Source: Procambarus clarkii (taxonomy: Eukaryota > Arthropoda > Malacostraca > Decapoda > Cambaridae). From it: 64,000 nucleotides of DNA. This document shows positions 45,201-59,300 of this stretch, in pieces. A program made the translations under genes and the position numbers. Position 1 is the first letter of the stretch; the number at the start of each line of letters is the position of its first letter. Below the pieces are notes generated by a model. It was not told where the DNA came from. It worked only from the letters and a program-made list of their open reading frames with translations, and did not search any database. The stretch covers positions 16,265,713-16,329,712 of the forward strand of contig NC_091152.1 in NCBI RefSeq assembly GCF_040958095.1. Direction: 5' to 3'.

Positions 45201-48200
45201 CCCTGACAGTGGTCTGCAGCCCTGACAGTGGCCCACAGACCCTGACAGTGGTCTACAGCCCTGGCAGTGGCTAACAGACCCTGACAGTGGCCTACAGATC
45301 CTGACAGTGGCCTACAGGCCCTGACATTAATCTACAGCCCTGTAATGGTCTACAGACCCTGACAGTTGTCTACAGACCCTGACAGTGGCGGTATAGGCCC
45401 TGACAGTGATCTACAGACCCTGACAGTGGTCTACAGACCCTGACAGTGGTCTACAGACCCTGACAATGGCCTATAGGCCCTGACAGTGATCTACAGACCC
45501 TGTCAGTGGTCTACAGACCCTGACAGTGGCCTATAGGCCCTGGCAGTGATCTACAGACCCTGACAGTGATCTACAGACCCTGACAGTGATATACAGACCC
45601 TGACAGTGGTCTACAGACCCTGACAGTGGCCTACAGACCCTGACAGTGGCCTACAGATTCTGACAGTGGTCTACAGACCCTGACAGTGGCTACAGATCCT
45701 GTCAGTGGTCTACAGACCCTGACAGTGGCCTATAGGCCCTGACAGTGATCTACAGACCCTGACAGTGGCCTACAGACCCTGACAGTGACCTACAGACCCT
45801 GACAGTGGTCTACAGACCCTGACAGTGGCCTACAGATCCTGACAGTGGTCTACAGGCCCAGACAGTGGTATACAGCCCCTGACAGTGGCCTACAGCCCCT
45901 GACAGTGGTCTACAGACCCTGACAGTGGCCTACAGCCCCTGACAGTGGCCTACAGCCCCTGACAGTGGCCTACAGCCCCTGACAGTGGTCTACAGGCCCT
46001 GACAGTGGTCTACAGACCCTGACAGTGGTCTACAGCCCTGACAGTGGTCTACAGCCCCTGAAAGTGGTCTACAGGCCCTGACAGTGGTCTACAGCCCTGA
46101 CAGTGGCCTACAGCCCCTGAAACTGGCCTACAGCCCCTCAGAGTAGTCTACAGGCCCTGAGAGTGGCCTACAGACACTGAAAGTGGCCAAAACCCCTCAC
46201 AGTGGTCTACAGGCCCTGACAGTGACCTACAGGCCCTGACAGTGGCCTACAGTCCCTGACAGTGACCTACAGTCCCTGACAGTGACCTACAGTCCCTGAC
46301 AACGACCTACAGGCCCTGACAGTGGCCTACAGGCCCTGACAGTGGCCTACAGTCCCTGATAGTGATCTACAGCCCCTGACAGTGGTCTACAGGCCCTGAC
46401 AGTGGCCTACAGCCCCTGACAGTGGTCTACAGACCCTGACAGTGGCCTACAGACCCTGACAGTGACCTACAGGCCCTGACAGGCCCTGACAGTTGTCTAT
46501 ACGCCCTGACAGTGGTCTACAGACCTTGACAGTGGCTTACAGCCCCTGACAGTGGCCTACAGCCCCTGACAGTGGTCTACATGCCCTGACAGTATTCTAC
46601 AGCCCTGACAGTGATCTACAGGCCCTGACAGTGGTCTACAGACCCTAACAGTGGCCTACAGCCCCTGACAGTGATCTAAAGGCCCTGACAGTGGTCTACA
46701 GACCCTGACAGTGGCCTACAGCCCCTGACAGTGGCCTACAGCCCCTGACAGTGGCCTACAGCCCCTGACAGTGGTCTACAGGCCCTGACAGTGGCCTACA
46801 GACCCTGACAGTGGTCTACAGCCCTGACAGTGGTCTACAGCCCCTGACAGTGGCCTACAGACCCTGACAGTGGTCTACAGCCCTGACAGTGGTCTACAGC
46901 CCCTGAAAGTGGTCTACAGGCCCTGACAGTGGCCTACAGCCCCTGACAGTGGCCTACAGGCCCTGACAGTGGTCTACAGTCCTGACAGTGGCCTACAGAC
47001 CCTGACAGTGGTCTACAGCCCTGACAGTGGCTAACAGACCCTGACAGTGGCCTACAGATCCTGACAGTGGCCTACAGGCCCTGACAGTGATCTACAGCCC
47101 TGACAATGCCTACAGACCCTGACAGTTGTCTACAGACCCTGACAGTGGCCTATAGGCCCTGACAGTGATCTACAGACCCTGACAGTGGTCTACAGACCCT
47201 GACAGTGGCCTATAGGCCCTGACAGTGATCTACAGACCCTGACAGTGATCTACAGACCCTGACAGTGGTCTACAGACCCTGACAGTGGCCTACAGACCCT
47301 GACAGTGGCCTACAGACCCTGACAGTGGTCTACAGACCCTGACAGTGGCCTACAGATCCTGACAGTGGCCTACAGGCCCTGACAGTGATCTACAGACCCT
47401 GACAGTGATCTACAGTCCCTGACAGTGGTCTACAGACCCTGACAGTGATCTACAGACCCTGACAGTGGTCTACAGACCCTGACAGTGGCCTACAGACACT
47501 GACAGTGGTCTACAGAACCTGACAATGGTCTACAGACCCTGATACTGGTCTACAGACCCTGACAGTGGTCTACAGACCCTGACAATTGTCTACAGACCCT
47601 GACAGTGGTCTACAGACCCTGACAGTGGTCTACAGACCCTGACAGTGGTCTACAGACCCTGAAAGGGGTCTACAGCCCTGACAGTCGCCTACAGCCCCTG
47701 ACACTGATCTACAGACCCTGACAGTGGTCCTCAGACCCTGACAGTGATCTACAGGCCCTGACAGTGGTTTACAGAGCCTGCCAGTGGTCTACAGGCCCTG
47801 ACAGTGGTCTACAGGCCCTGACAGTGACCTACAGCCCCTGACAGTGGTCTACAGTCCCTGCCAGTGACCTACAGACCTTGACATTGACCTACAGGCCCTG
47901 AAAGTGGTCTACAGGCCCTGACAGTAGTCTACAGGCCCTGACAGTGGTCTACAGGCCCTGACAGTGGTCTACAGGCCCCTGACAGTGACCTACAGGTCCT
48001 GACAGTGGTCTACAGGCCCTGACAGGCCCTGACAGTGGCCTACAGGCCCTGTTAGTGGTCTACAGGCCCTGACAGTGGTCTACAGGCCCTGACAGTGGCC
48101 TACAGCCCCTGTCAGTGGTCAACAGGCCCTGACAGTGACCTACAGGCCCTGACAGTGGTCTACAGTCCTTGACAGAGGCCTACAGCCCCTGACAGTGGTC

Positions 48201-49560
48201 TACAGGCCCTAGCAGTGGTCTACAGGCCCTGACAGTGGCCTACAGCCCCTGACAGTGGTCTACAGGCCCTGACAGAGGCCTACAGCCCCTGCCAGTGGTC
48301 TACAGTCCCTGACAGTGGTCTACAAGCCCTGACAGACGCCTACAGCCCCTGACAGTGGTCTACGGGACCGACAGTGGCCTACAGCCCCTGACAGTGGTCT
48401 ACAGCCCCTGACAATGGTCTACAGACCCTGACAGTGGCCTACAGCCCCTGACAGTGGTCTATAGGCCCTGACAGTGGTCTACAGACCCTGACAGTGGCCT
48501 ACAGCCCCTGACAGTGGCCTACAGCCCCTGACAGTGGCCTACAGCCCCTGACAGTGGTCTACAGGCCCTGACAGTGGCCTACAGACCCTGACAGTGGTCT
48601 ACAGCCCTGACAGTGGTCTACAGCCCCTGACAGTGGCCTACAGACCCTGAGAGTGGTCTACAGCCCTGACAGTGGTCTACAGCCCCTGAAAGTGGTCTAC
48701 AGGCCCTGACAGTGGCCTACAGCCCCTGACAGTGGCCTACAGGCCCTGACAGTGGTCTGCAGCCCTGACAGTGGCCTACAGACCCTGACAGTGGTCTACA
48801 GCCCTGACAGTGGCTAACAGACCCTGACAGTGGCCTACAGATCCTGACAGTGGCCTACAGGCCCTGACATTAATCTACAGCCCTGTAATGGTCTACAGAC
48901 CCTGACAGTTGTCTACAGACCCTGACAGTGGCGGTATAGGCCCTGACAGTGATCTACAGACCCTGACAGTGGTCTACAGACCCTGACAGTGGCCTACAGC
49001 CCCTGACAGTGGTCTACAGCCCCTGACAGTGGTCTACAGACCCTGACAGTGGCCTACAGCCCCTGACAGTGGTCTATAGGCCCTGACAGTGGTCTACAGA
49101 CCCTGACAGTGGCCTACAGCCCCTGACAGTGGCCTACAGCCCCTGACAGTGGCCTACAGCCCCTGACAGTGGTCTACAGGCCCTGACAGTGGCCTACAGA
49201 CCCTGACAGTGGTCTACAGCCCTGACAGTGGTCTACAGCCCCTGACAGTGGCCTACAGACCCTGAGAGTGGTCTACAGCCCTGACAGTGGTCTACAGCCC
49301 CTGAAAGTGGTCTACAGGCCCTGACAGTGGCCTACAGCCCCTGACAGTGGCCTACAGGCCCTGACAGTGGTCTGCAGCCCTGACAGTGGCCTACAGACCC
49401 TGACAGTGGTCTACAGCCCTGACAGTGGCTAACAGACCCTGACAGTGGCCTACAGATCCTGACAGTGGCCTACAGGCCCTGACATTAATCTACAGCCCTG
49501 TAATGGTCTACAGACCCTGACAGTTGTCTACAGACCCTGACAGTGGCGGTATAGGCCCTG
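42221..49560. repeat. 3.6-kb higher-order duplication inside the giant array
   Basis: Rare variants recur at constant offset. gtggccaaaa lies at 42581 and 46183, and caggcccaga at 42251 and 45853, both 3,602 bp apart. gtggcggtat at 45385 and 48928 is 3,543 bp apart, the difference being about one 60-bp block that occurs three times in 43541-43720 but fewer times in the second copy. gtggcggtat recurs again at 49543, 615 bp on, from a nested duplication. Confidence 0.85.
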
Positions 49561-52500
49561 ACAGTGATCTACAGACCCTGACAGTGGTCTACAGACCCTG
49601 ACAGTGGTCTACAGACCCTGACAATGGCCTATAGGCCCTGACAGTGATCTACAGACCCTGTCAGTGGTCTACAGACCCTGACAGTGGCCTATAGGCCCTG
49701 GCAGTGATCTACAGACCCTGACAGTGATCTACAGACCCTGACAGTGATATACAGACCCTGACAGTGGTCTACAGACCCTGACAGTGGCCTACAGACCCTG
49801 ACAGTGGCCTACAGATTCTGACAGTGGTCTACAGACCCTGACAGTGGCTACAGATCCTGTCAGTGGTCTACAGACCCTGACAGTGGCCTATAGGCCCTGA
49901 CAGTGATCTACAGACCCTGACAGTGGCCTACAGACCCTGACAGTGACCTACAGACCCTGACAGTGGTCTACAGACCCTGACAGTGGCCTACAGATCCTGA
50001 CAGTGGCCTACAGGCCCTGACAGTGATCTACAGACCCTGACAGTGATCTACAGTCCCTGACAGTGGTCTACAGACCCTGACAGTGATCTACAGACCCTGA
50101 CAGTGGTCTACAGACCCTGACAGTGGCCTACAGACCCTGACAGTGGTCTACAGAACCTGACAATGGTCTCCAGACCCTGACACTGGTCTACAGACCCTGA
50201 CGGTGGTCTACAGACCCTGACAGTGGTCTACAGACCCTGACAGTGGTCTACAGACCCTGAAAGGGGTCTACAGCCCTGACAGTCGCCTACAGCCCCTGAC
50301 AGTGATCTACAGACCCTGACAGTGGTCTACAGACCCTGACAGTGATCTACAGGCCCTGACAGTGGTTTACAGATCCTGCCAGTGGTCTACAGGCCCTGAC
50401 AGTGGTCTACAGGCCCTGACAGTGACCTACAGCCCCTGACAGTGGTCTACAGTCCCTGCCAGTGACCTACAGACCTTGACAGTGACCTACAGGCCCTGAA
50501 AGTGGTCTACAGGCCCTGACAGTGGTCTATAGGCCCTGACAGTGGTCTACAGGCCCTGACAGTGGTCTACAGGCCCTGACAGTGACCTACAGGTCCTGAC
50601 AGTGGTCTACAGGCCCTGACAGGCCCTGACAGTGGCCGACAGGTCATGATAGTGGTCTACAGGCCCTGACAGTGGTCTACAGGCCCTGACAGTGGGATAC
50701 AGCCCTTGTCAGTGGTCTACAGGCCCTGACAGTGACCTACAGGCCCTGACAGTGGTCTACAGTCCCTGACAGAGGCCTACAGCCCCTGACAGTGGTCTAC
50801 AGTCCCTAACAGTGGTCTACAGGCCCTGACAGTGGCCTACAGCCCCTGACAGTGGTCTACAGGCCCTGACAGAGGCCTACAGCCCCTGCCAGTGGTCTAC
50901 AGTCCCTGACAGTGGTCTACAAGCCCTGACAGAGGCCTACAGCCCCTGACAGTGGTATACAGGACCGACAGTGGCCTACAGCCCCTGACAGTGGTCTACA
51001 GGCCCTGACAGAGGCCTACAGACCCTGACAGTGGTCTACAGTCCCTGACAGTGACCTACAGGCCCTGACAGGCCCTGACAGTGACCTACAGGCCCTGACA
51101 GGCCCTGACAGTGACCTACAGGCCCTGACAGTAACCTACAGGCCCTGACAGTGGCCTACAGGCCCTGACAGTGGTCTACAGGCCCTGACAGTGGTCTACA
51201 GCCCTGACAGTGGTCTACAGACCCTGACAGTGGTCTACAGGCCCTGACAGTGGTCTACAGGCCCTGACAGCGGTCTACAGGCCCTGACAGTGGTCTACAG
51301 GCCCTGCCAGTGGTCTACACGCCCTGACAGTGGTCTACAGGCTCTGACAGTGGTCTACAGGCCCTGACAGTGGTCTACAGGCCCTGACAGTGGTCTACAG
51401 CCCCTGACTGTGACCTACAGATCTGACAGTGGTCTACAGCCCCTGACTGTGACCTACAGCTCTGACAGTGGTTTACAGCCCTGACAGTGACCTACAGGCC
51501 CTGACAGTGGTCTACAGCCCCTGACAGTGACCTACAAGCCCTGACAATGGCCTACAGGCCCTGACAGTGGTCTACAGGCCCTGACAGTGACCTATAGGCC
51601 CTGACAGTGGTCTACAGCCCCTGACTGTGACCTACAGCTCTGACAGTGGTTTACAGCCCTGACAGTGGTCTACAGGCCTTGACAGTGGTCTACAGGCCCT
51701 GCCAGTGACCTACAGGCCCTAACAGTGGTCTACAGCCCTGACAGTGGTCTACAGGCATTGACAGTGGTCTACAGCCCTTGACAGTGACCTACAGCCCTGA
51801 TAGTGGTCTACAGGCCCTGACAGAGGTCTACAGGCCCTGACAGTGGCCTACAGGCCCTGACAGTGACCTACAGGCCCTGACAGTGGTCTACAGGCCCTGA
51901 CAGTGACCTATAGGCCCTGACAGTGGCCTACAGGCCCTGACAGTGGCCTACAGCCCTGACAGTGGTCTACAGGCCCTGACAGTGACCGACAAGCCCCTGA
52001 CAGTGACCTACAGGCCCTGACAGTGACCTACAGGCCCTGACAGTGGCCTACAGCCCTGACAGTGGTCTACAGGCCCTGACAGTGACCTACAAGCCCTGAC
52101 AGTGGCCTACAGGCCCTGACAGTGGTCTACAGGCCCTGACAGTGACCTACAAGCCCTGACAGTGACCTACAAGCCCTGACAGTGACCTACAGGCCCTGAC
52201 AGTGACCTACAGGCCCTGACAGTGACCTACAGGCCCTGACAGTGACCTACAGGCCCTGACAGTGGCCTACAGCCCTGACAGTGGTCTACAGACCCTGACA
52301 GAGACCTACAAGCCCTGACAGTAGTCTACAGGCCCTGACAGTGGCCTACAGGCCCTGACAGTGGTCTACAGGCCCTGACAGTGACCTACAAGCCCTGACA
52401 GTGACCTACAGGCCCTGACAGTGGCCTACAGGCCCTGACAGTGACCTATAGGCACTGACAGTGGTCTACAGACCCTGACAGTGACCTACATCCCCTGACA

Positions 52501-52740
52501 GTGGCCTACAAGCCCTGACAGTGACCTATAGGCCCTGACAGTGACCTATAGGCCCTGACAGTGGTCTACAGGTCCTGACAGTAGTCTACAGGCCCTGACA
52601 GTGACCTACAAGCCCTGACAGTGGCCTACAAGCCCTGACAGTGACCTATAGGCCCTGACAGTGACCTATAGGCCCTGACAGTGACCTACATCCCCTGACA
52701 GTGGCCTACAAGCCCTGACAGTGACCTATAGGCCCTGACA

Positions 52741-55700
52741 GTGACCTATAGGCCCTGACAGTGGTCTACAGGTCCTGACAGTGGCCTACAGGCCCTGACA
52801 GTGGTCTACAGACCCTGACAGTGGTCTACAGACCCTGAGAGTGGCGTACAGCCCTTGACAGTGGTCTACAGGCCCTGACAGTGGTCTACAGGCCCTGACA
52901 GTGGTCTACAGACCCTGCCAGTTGTCTACAATCCCTGACAGTGGCCTACAGACTCTGACAGTGACCTACAGGCCCTGACAGTGGCCTACAGACCCTGACA
53001 GTGACCTACAGGCCCTGACAGCGGTCTACAGACTCTGACAGTGACCTACAGGCGCTGACAGTGACCTACAACCCCTGACAGTGGCCTACAGGCGCTTACA
53101 GTGACCTACAGGCCCTGACAGTGGCGGTACAGACGCTGACAGTGACCTACAGGCTCTGACAGTGGTCTACAGACTCTGACAGTGACCTACAGGCCCTGAC
53201 AGTAGTCTACAGGCCCTGACAGTGGTCTACAGGCCCTGACAGTGGCCTACAGACCCTGTCAGTGACCTACAGGCCCTGACAGTGGTCTACAGGCCCTGAC
53301 AGTGACCTACAGGCCCTGACAGTGGTCTACAGGCCCTGACAGTGGTCTACAGACTCTGACAGTGACCTACAGGCGCTGACAGTGGTCTACAGACCCTGAC
53401 AGTGGTCTACAGGCCCTGACAGTGGTCTACAGGCCCTGACAGTGGTCAACAGGCCCTGACAGTGGCCTACAGGCGCTGACAGTGGTCTACAGACCCTGAC
53501 AGTGGTCTACAGGCCCTGACAGTGGTCTACAGGCCCTGACAGTGGTCTACAGGCCCTGACAGTTGTCTACAGGCCCTGACAGTGGTCTACAGGCCCTGAC
53601 AGTGGTCTACAGACTCTGACAGTGGTCTACAGGCCCTGACAGCGGTCTACAGACTCTGACAGTGACCTACAGGCGCTGACAGTGACCTACAACCCCTGAC
53701 AGTGGCCTACAGGCGCTTACAGTGACCTACAGGCCCTGACAGTGGCGGTACAGACGCTGACAGTGACCTACAGGCTCTGACAGTGGTCTACAGACTCTGA
53801 CAGTGACCTACAGGCCCTGACAGTAGTCTACAGGCCCTGACAGTGGTCTACAGGCCCTGACAGTGGCCTACAGACCCTGTCAGTGACCTACAGGCCCTGA
53901 CAGTGGTCTACAGGCCCTGACAGTGACCTACAGGCCCTGACAGTGGTCTACAGGCCCTGACAGTGGTCTACAGACTCTGACAGTGACCTACAGGCGCTGA
54001 CAGTGGTCTACAGACCCTGACAGTGGTCTACAGGCCCTGACAGTGGTCTACAGGCCCTGACAGTGGTCAACAGGCCCTGACAGTGGCCTACAGGCGCTGA
54101 CAGTGGTCTACAGACCCTGACAGTGGTCTACAGGCCCTGACAGTGGTCTACAGGCCCTGACAGTGGTCTACAGGCCCTGACAGTTGTCTACAGGCCCTGA
54201 CAGTGGTCTACAGGCCCTGACAGTGGTCTACAGACTCTGACAGTGGTCTACAGACTCTGACAGTGACCTACAGGCCCTGACAGTGGTCTACAGGCCCTGA
54301 CAGTGGTCTACAGACTCTGACAGTGACCTACAGCCCCTGACAGTGGTCTACAGGCGCTGACAGTGGTCTACAGACCCTGACAGTGGTCTACAGGCCCTGA
54401 CAGTGGCCTACAGGCGCTGACAGTGGTCTACAGACCCTGACAGTGGCCTACAGGCGCTGACAGTGACCTACAGACCCTGACAGTGGCCTACAGACCCTGA
54501 CAGTGACCTACAGGCCCTGACAGTGGTCTACAGACTCTGACAGTGACCTACAGGCCCTGACAGTGGTCTACAGGCCCTGACAGTGGTCTACAGGCCCTGA
54601 CAGTGGTCTACAGACTCTGACAGTGACCTACAGCCCCTGACAGTGGTCTACAGGCCCTGACAGTGGTCTACAGCCCCTGACAGTGGTCTACAGGCCCTGA
54701 CAGTGCCCTACAGCCCTGACAGTAGTCTACAGGCCCTGACAGTGGTCTACAGACTCTGACAGTGACCTACAGGCCCTGACAGTAGTCTACAGGCCCTGAC
54801 AGTGGTCTACAGGCCCTGACAGTGGCCTACAGACCCTGTCAGTGACCTACAGGCCCTGACAGTGGTCTACAGGCCCTGACAGTGACCTACAGGCCCTGAC
54901 AGTGGTCTACAGGCCCTGACAGTGGTCTACAGACTCTGACAGTGACCTATAGGCCCTGACAGTGGTCTACAGGTCCTGACAGTGGCCTACAGGCCCTGAC
55001 AGTGGTCTACAGACCCTGACAGTGGTCTACAGACCCTGAGAGTGGCGTACAGCCCTTGACAGTGGTCTACAGGCCCTGACAGTGGTCTACAGGCCCTGAC
55101 AGTGGTCTACAGACCCTGCCAGTTGTCTACAATCCCTGACAGTGGCCTACAGACTCTGACAGTGACCTACAGGCCCTGACAGTGGCCTACAGACCCTGAC
55201 AGTGACCTACAGGCCCTGACAGCGGTCTACAGACTCTGACAGTGACCTACAGGCGCTGACAGTGACCTACAACCCCTGACAGTGGCCTACAGGCGCTTAC
55301 AGTGACCTACAGGCCCTGACAGTGGCGGTACAGACGCTGACAGTGACCTACAGGCTCTGACAGTGGTCTACAGACTCTGACAGTGACCTACAGGCCCTGA
55401 CAGTAGTCTACAGGCCCTGACAGTGGTCTACAGGCCCTGACAGTGGCCTACAGACCCTGTCAGTGACCTACAGGCCCTGACAGTGGTCTACAGGCCCTGA
55501 CAGTGACCTACAGGCCCTGACAGTGGTCTACAGGCCCTGACAGTGGTCTACAGACTCTGACAGTGACCTACAGGCGCTGACAGTGGTCTACAGACCCTGA
55601 CAGTGGTCTACAGGCCCTGACAGTGGTCAACAGGCCCTGACAGTGGTCAACAGGCCCTGACAGTGGCCTACAGGCGCTGACAGTGGTCTACAGACCCTGA

Positions 55701-56340
55701 CAGTGGTCTACAGGCCCTGACAGTGGTCTACAGGCCCTGACAGTGGTCTACAGGCCCTGACAGTTGTCTACAGGCCCTGACAGTGGTCTACAGGCCCTGA
55801 CAGTGGTCTACAGACTCTGACAGTGGTCTACAGACTCTGACAGTGACCTACAGGCCCTGACAGTGGTCTACAGGCCCTGACAGTGGTCTACAGACTCTGA
55901 CAGTGACCTACAGCCCCTGACAGTGGTCTACAGGCGCTGACAGTGGTCTACAGACCCTGACAGTGGTCTACAGGCCCTGACAGTGGCCTACAGGCGCTGA
56001 CAGTGGTCTACAGACCCTGACAGTGGCCTACAGGCGCTGACAGTGACCTACAGACCCTGACAGTGGCCTACAGACCCTGACAGTGACCTACAGGCCCTGA
56101 CAGTGGTCTACAGACTCTGACAGTGACCTACAGGCCCTGACAGTGGTCTACAGGCCCTGACAGTGGTCTACAGGCCCTGACAGTGGTCTACAGACTCTGA
56201 CAGTGACCTACAGCCCCTGACAGTGGTCTACAGGCCCTGACAGTGGTCTACAGCCCCTGACAGTGGTCTACAGGCCCTGACAGTGCCCTACAGCCCTGAC
56301 AGTAGTCTACAGGCCCTGACAGTGGTCTACAGACTCTGAC
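52741..56340. repeat. 2,201-bp higher-order duplication inside the giant array
   Basis: gtggcgtaca occurs at 52841 and 55042 (2,201 bp apart). gtggcggtac occurs at 53121, 53742 and 55322 (621, then 1,580; total 2,201). gtgccctaca occurs at 54703 and 56283 (1,580). Two nested events, of 621 and 1,580 bp, explain the sum. Confidence 0.85.
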
Positions 56341-59300
56341 AGTGACCTACAGGCCCTGACAGTGGTCTACAGACCCTGACAGTGGTCTACAGACCCTGAC
56401 AGTGACCTACAGACCCTGACAGTGCCCTACAGGCCCTGACAGTGGTCTACAGGCCCTAACAGTGACCTACAGGCCTTGACAGTGGTCTACAGGCCCTGAC
56501 AGTGGCCTACAGGCGCTGACAGTGACCTACAGGCCCTGACAGTGCCCTACAGGCCCTGACAGTAGTCTACAAGCCCAGACAGTGGTCTACAGGCCCTGAC
56601 AGTGACCTACAGGCCTTGACAGTGGTCTACAGGCCCTGACAGTGACCTACAGCCCCTGACAGTGGCCTACAGGCCCTGACAGTGGTCTACAGGCCCTGAC
56701 AGTGGCCTACAGGCCCTGACAGTGGTCTACAGGCCCTGACAGTGGTCTACAGACCCTGTCAGTGGTCTACAGCCTTGACAGCGGCCTACAGCCCTGACAG
56801 TGGTATAAAGACCCTGCCAGTGGTCTACAGATCCTGACAGTGGTCTACAGACCCTGAAAGTGGTCTTTAGGCCCTGACAGTGGTCTACAGACCCTGACAG
56901 TGGTCTACAGGCCCTGACAGTAGCCTACAGGCCCTGACAGTGGTCTACAGGCCCTGACAGTAGCCTACAGGTCCTGACAGTGACCTACAGGCCCTGACAG
57001 TGGTCTACAGGCCCTGACAGTGGTCTACAGGCCCTGACAGTGGTCTACAGGCCCTGACAGTGGTCTACAGGGCCTGACAGTGGTCTACAGGGCCTGACAG
57101 TGGTCTACAGGCCCTAACAGTGGTCTCCAGGCCCTGACAGTGGTCTACAGGCCCTGACAGGGTCTACAGCCCTGACAGTGACCTACAGGCCCTGACAGTG
57201 GTCTAAGCTCCCTGACAGTGGTCTACAGGCCCTGACAGTGGTCTACAGCCCCTGACAGTGGTCTACAGCCTCTGACAGTGACCTACAGGCCCTGACAGTG
57301 GTCTACAGCATCTGACAGTGACCTACAGGCCCTGACAGTGGTCTAAGCTCCCTGACAGTGGTCTACAGGCCCTGACAGTGGTCTACAGCCCCTGACAGTG
57401 ACCTACTGACCCTGACAGTGGTCTACAGGCCCTGACAGTGGGATACAGGCCCTGACAGTGGTCAACAGCCCCTGACAGTAACCTACAGCCCTGACAGTGG
57501 TCTACAGGCCCTGACAGTGGTCTACAGGCCCTGACAGTGACCTACTGACCCTGACAGTGGTCTACTGGCCCTGACAGTGGGCTACAGGCCCTGACAGAGG
57601 GCTACAGGCCCTGACAGTGGTCAACAGCCCCTGACAGTGACCTACAGCCCTGACAGTGGTCTAAGCTCCCTGACAGTGGTCTACAGGCCCTGACAGTGAC
57701 CTACAGCCCTCACAGTGGTCTAAGCTCCCTGACAGTGGTCTAAGCTCCCTGACAGTGGCCTACAGGCCCTGACAGTGACCTACAGGCCCTGACAGTGACC
57801 TACAGGCCCTGACAGTGGCCTACAGGCCCTGACAGTGACCTACAGGCCCTGACAGGGACCTACAGGCCCTGACAGTGGTCTACAGGCCCTGACAGTGGGC
57901 TACAGGCCCTGACAGAGGGCTACAGGCCCTGACAGTGGTCAACAGCCCCTGACAGTGACCTACAGCCCTGACAGTGGTCTAAGCTCCCTGACAGTGGTCT
58001 ACAGGCCCTGACAGTGACCTACAGCCCTGACAGTGGTCTAAGCTCCCTGACAGTGGTCTACAGGCCCTGACAGTGGTCTACAGGCCCTGACAGTGGCCTA
58101 CAGGCCCTGACAGTGACCTACAGGCCCTGACAGTGACCTACAGGCCCTGAGAGTGGCCTACAGGCCCTGACAGTGACCTACAGGCCCTGACAGTGGTCTA
58201 CAGGCCCTGACAGTGACCTACAGGCCCTGACAGTGGTCTACAGGCCCTGACAGTGACCTACAGGCCCTGACAGTGGTCTACAGTCCCTGTAAGTGGTCTA
58301 CAGGCCCTGACAGAGACCTATAGGCCCTGACAGTGGTCTACAGGCCCTGACAGTGGCCTACAGACCCTGACAGTGGTCTACAGTCCCTGACAGTGGTCTG
58401 CAGACCCTGACAGTGGTCTGCAGGCCCTAACAGTGACCTACAGACCCTGACAGTGGTCTACAGTCCCTGACAGTGGTCTGCAGACCCTGACAGTGGTCTA
58501 CAGGCCCTGACAGTGGTTTACAGACTCTGACAGTGGTCTACAGTACCTGACAGTGGCCTACAGCCCCTGACAGTGGTCTACAGGCCCTGACAGTGGTCTA
58601 CAGACCCTGACAGTGGCCTACAGCCCTGACAGTGGTCTACAGGCCCTGACAGTGGTCTACAGACCCTGACAGTGGTCTACAGACCCTGACAGTGGCCTAC
58701 AGCCCTGACAGTGGTCTACAGGCCCTGACAGTGACCTACAGACCCTGACAGTGGTCTACAGGCCCTGACAGTGGTCTACAGATACTGACAGTGGTCTACA
58801 GGCCCTGACAGTGACCTACACACCCTGACAGTGGTCTACAGGCCCTGACAGTGGTCTGCAGACCCTGACAGTGACCTACAGGCCCTGACAGTGGTCTACA
58901 GACCCTGACAGTGGTCTACAGCCCTGACAGTGGTCTACAGGCCCTGACAGTGGTCTACAGACCCTGACAGTGGTCTACAGACCCTGACAGTGGTCTACAG
59001 GCCCTGACAGTGACCTACAGACCCTGACAGTGGTCTACAGGCCGTGACAGTGGTCTACAGGCCCTGACAGTGGTCTACAGACCCTGACAGTGGTCTACAG
59101 CCCTGACAGTGGTCTACAGGCCCTGACAGTGGCCTACAGCCCCTGACAGTGTCCTACAGACCCTGACAGTGGTCTACAGGCCGTGACAGTGGTCTACAGG
59201 CCCTGACAGTGGTCTACAGACTCTGACAATGGCCTACAGCCCTGACAGTGGCCTATAGCCCCTGACAGTGTCCTACAGACCCTGACAGTGGTCTACAGGC

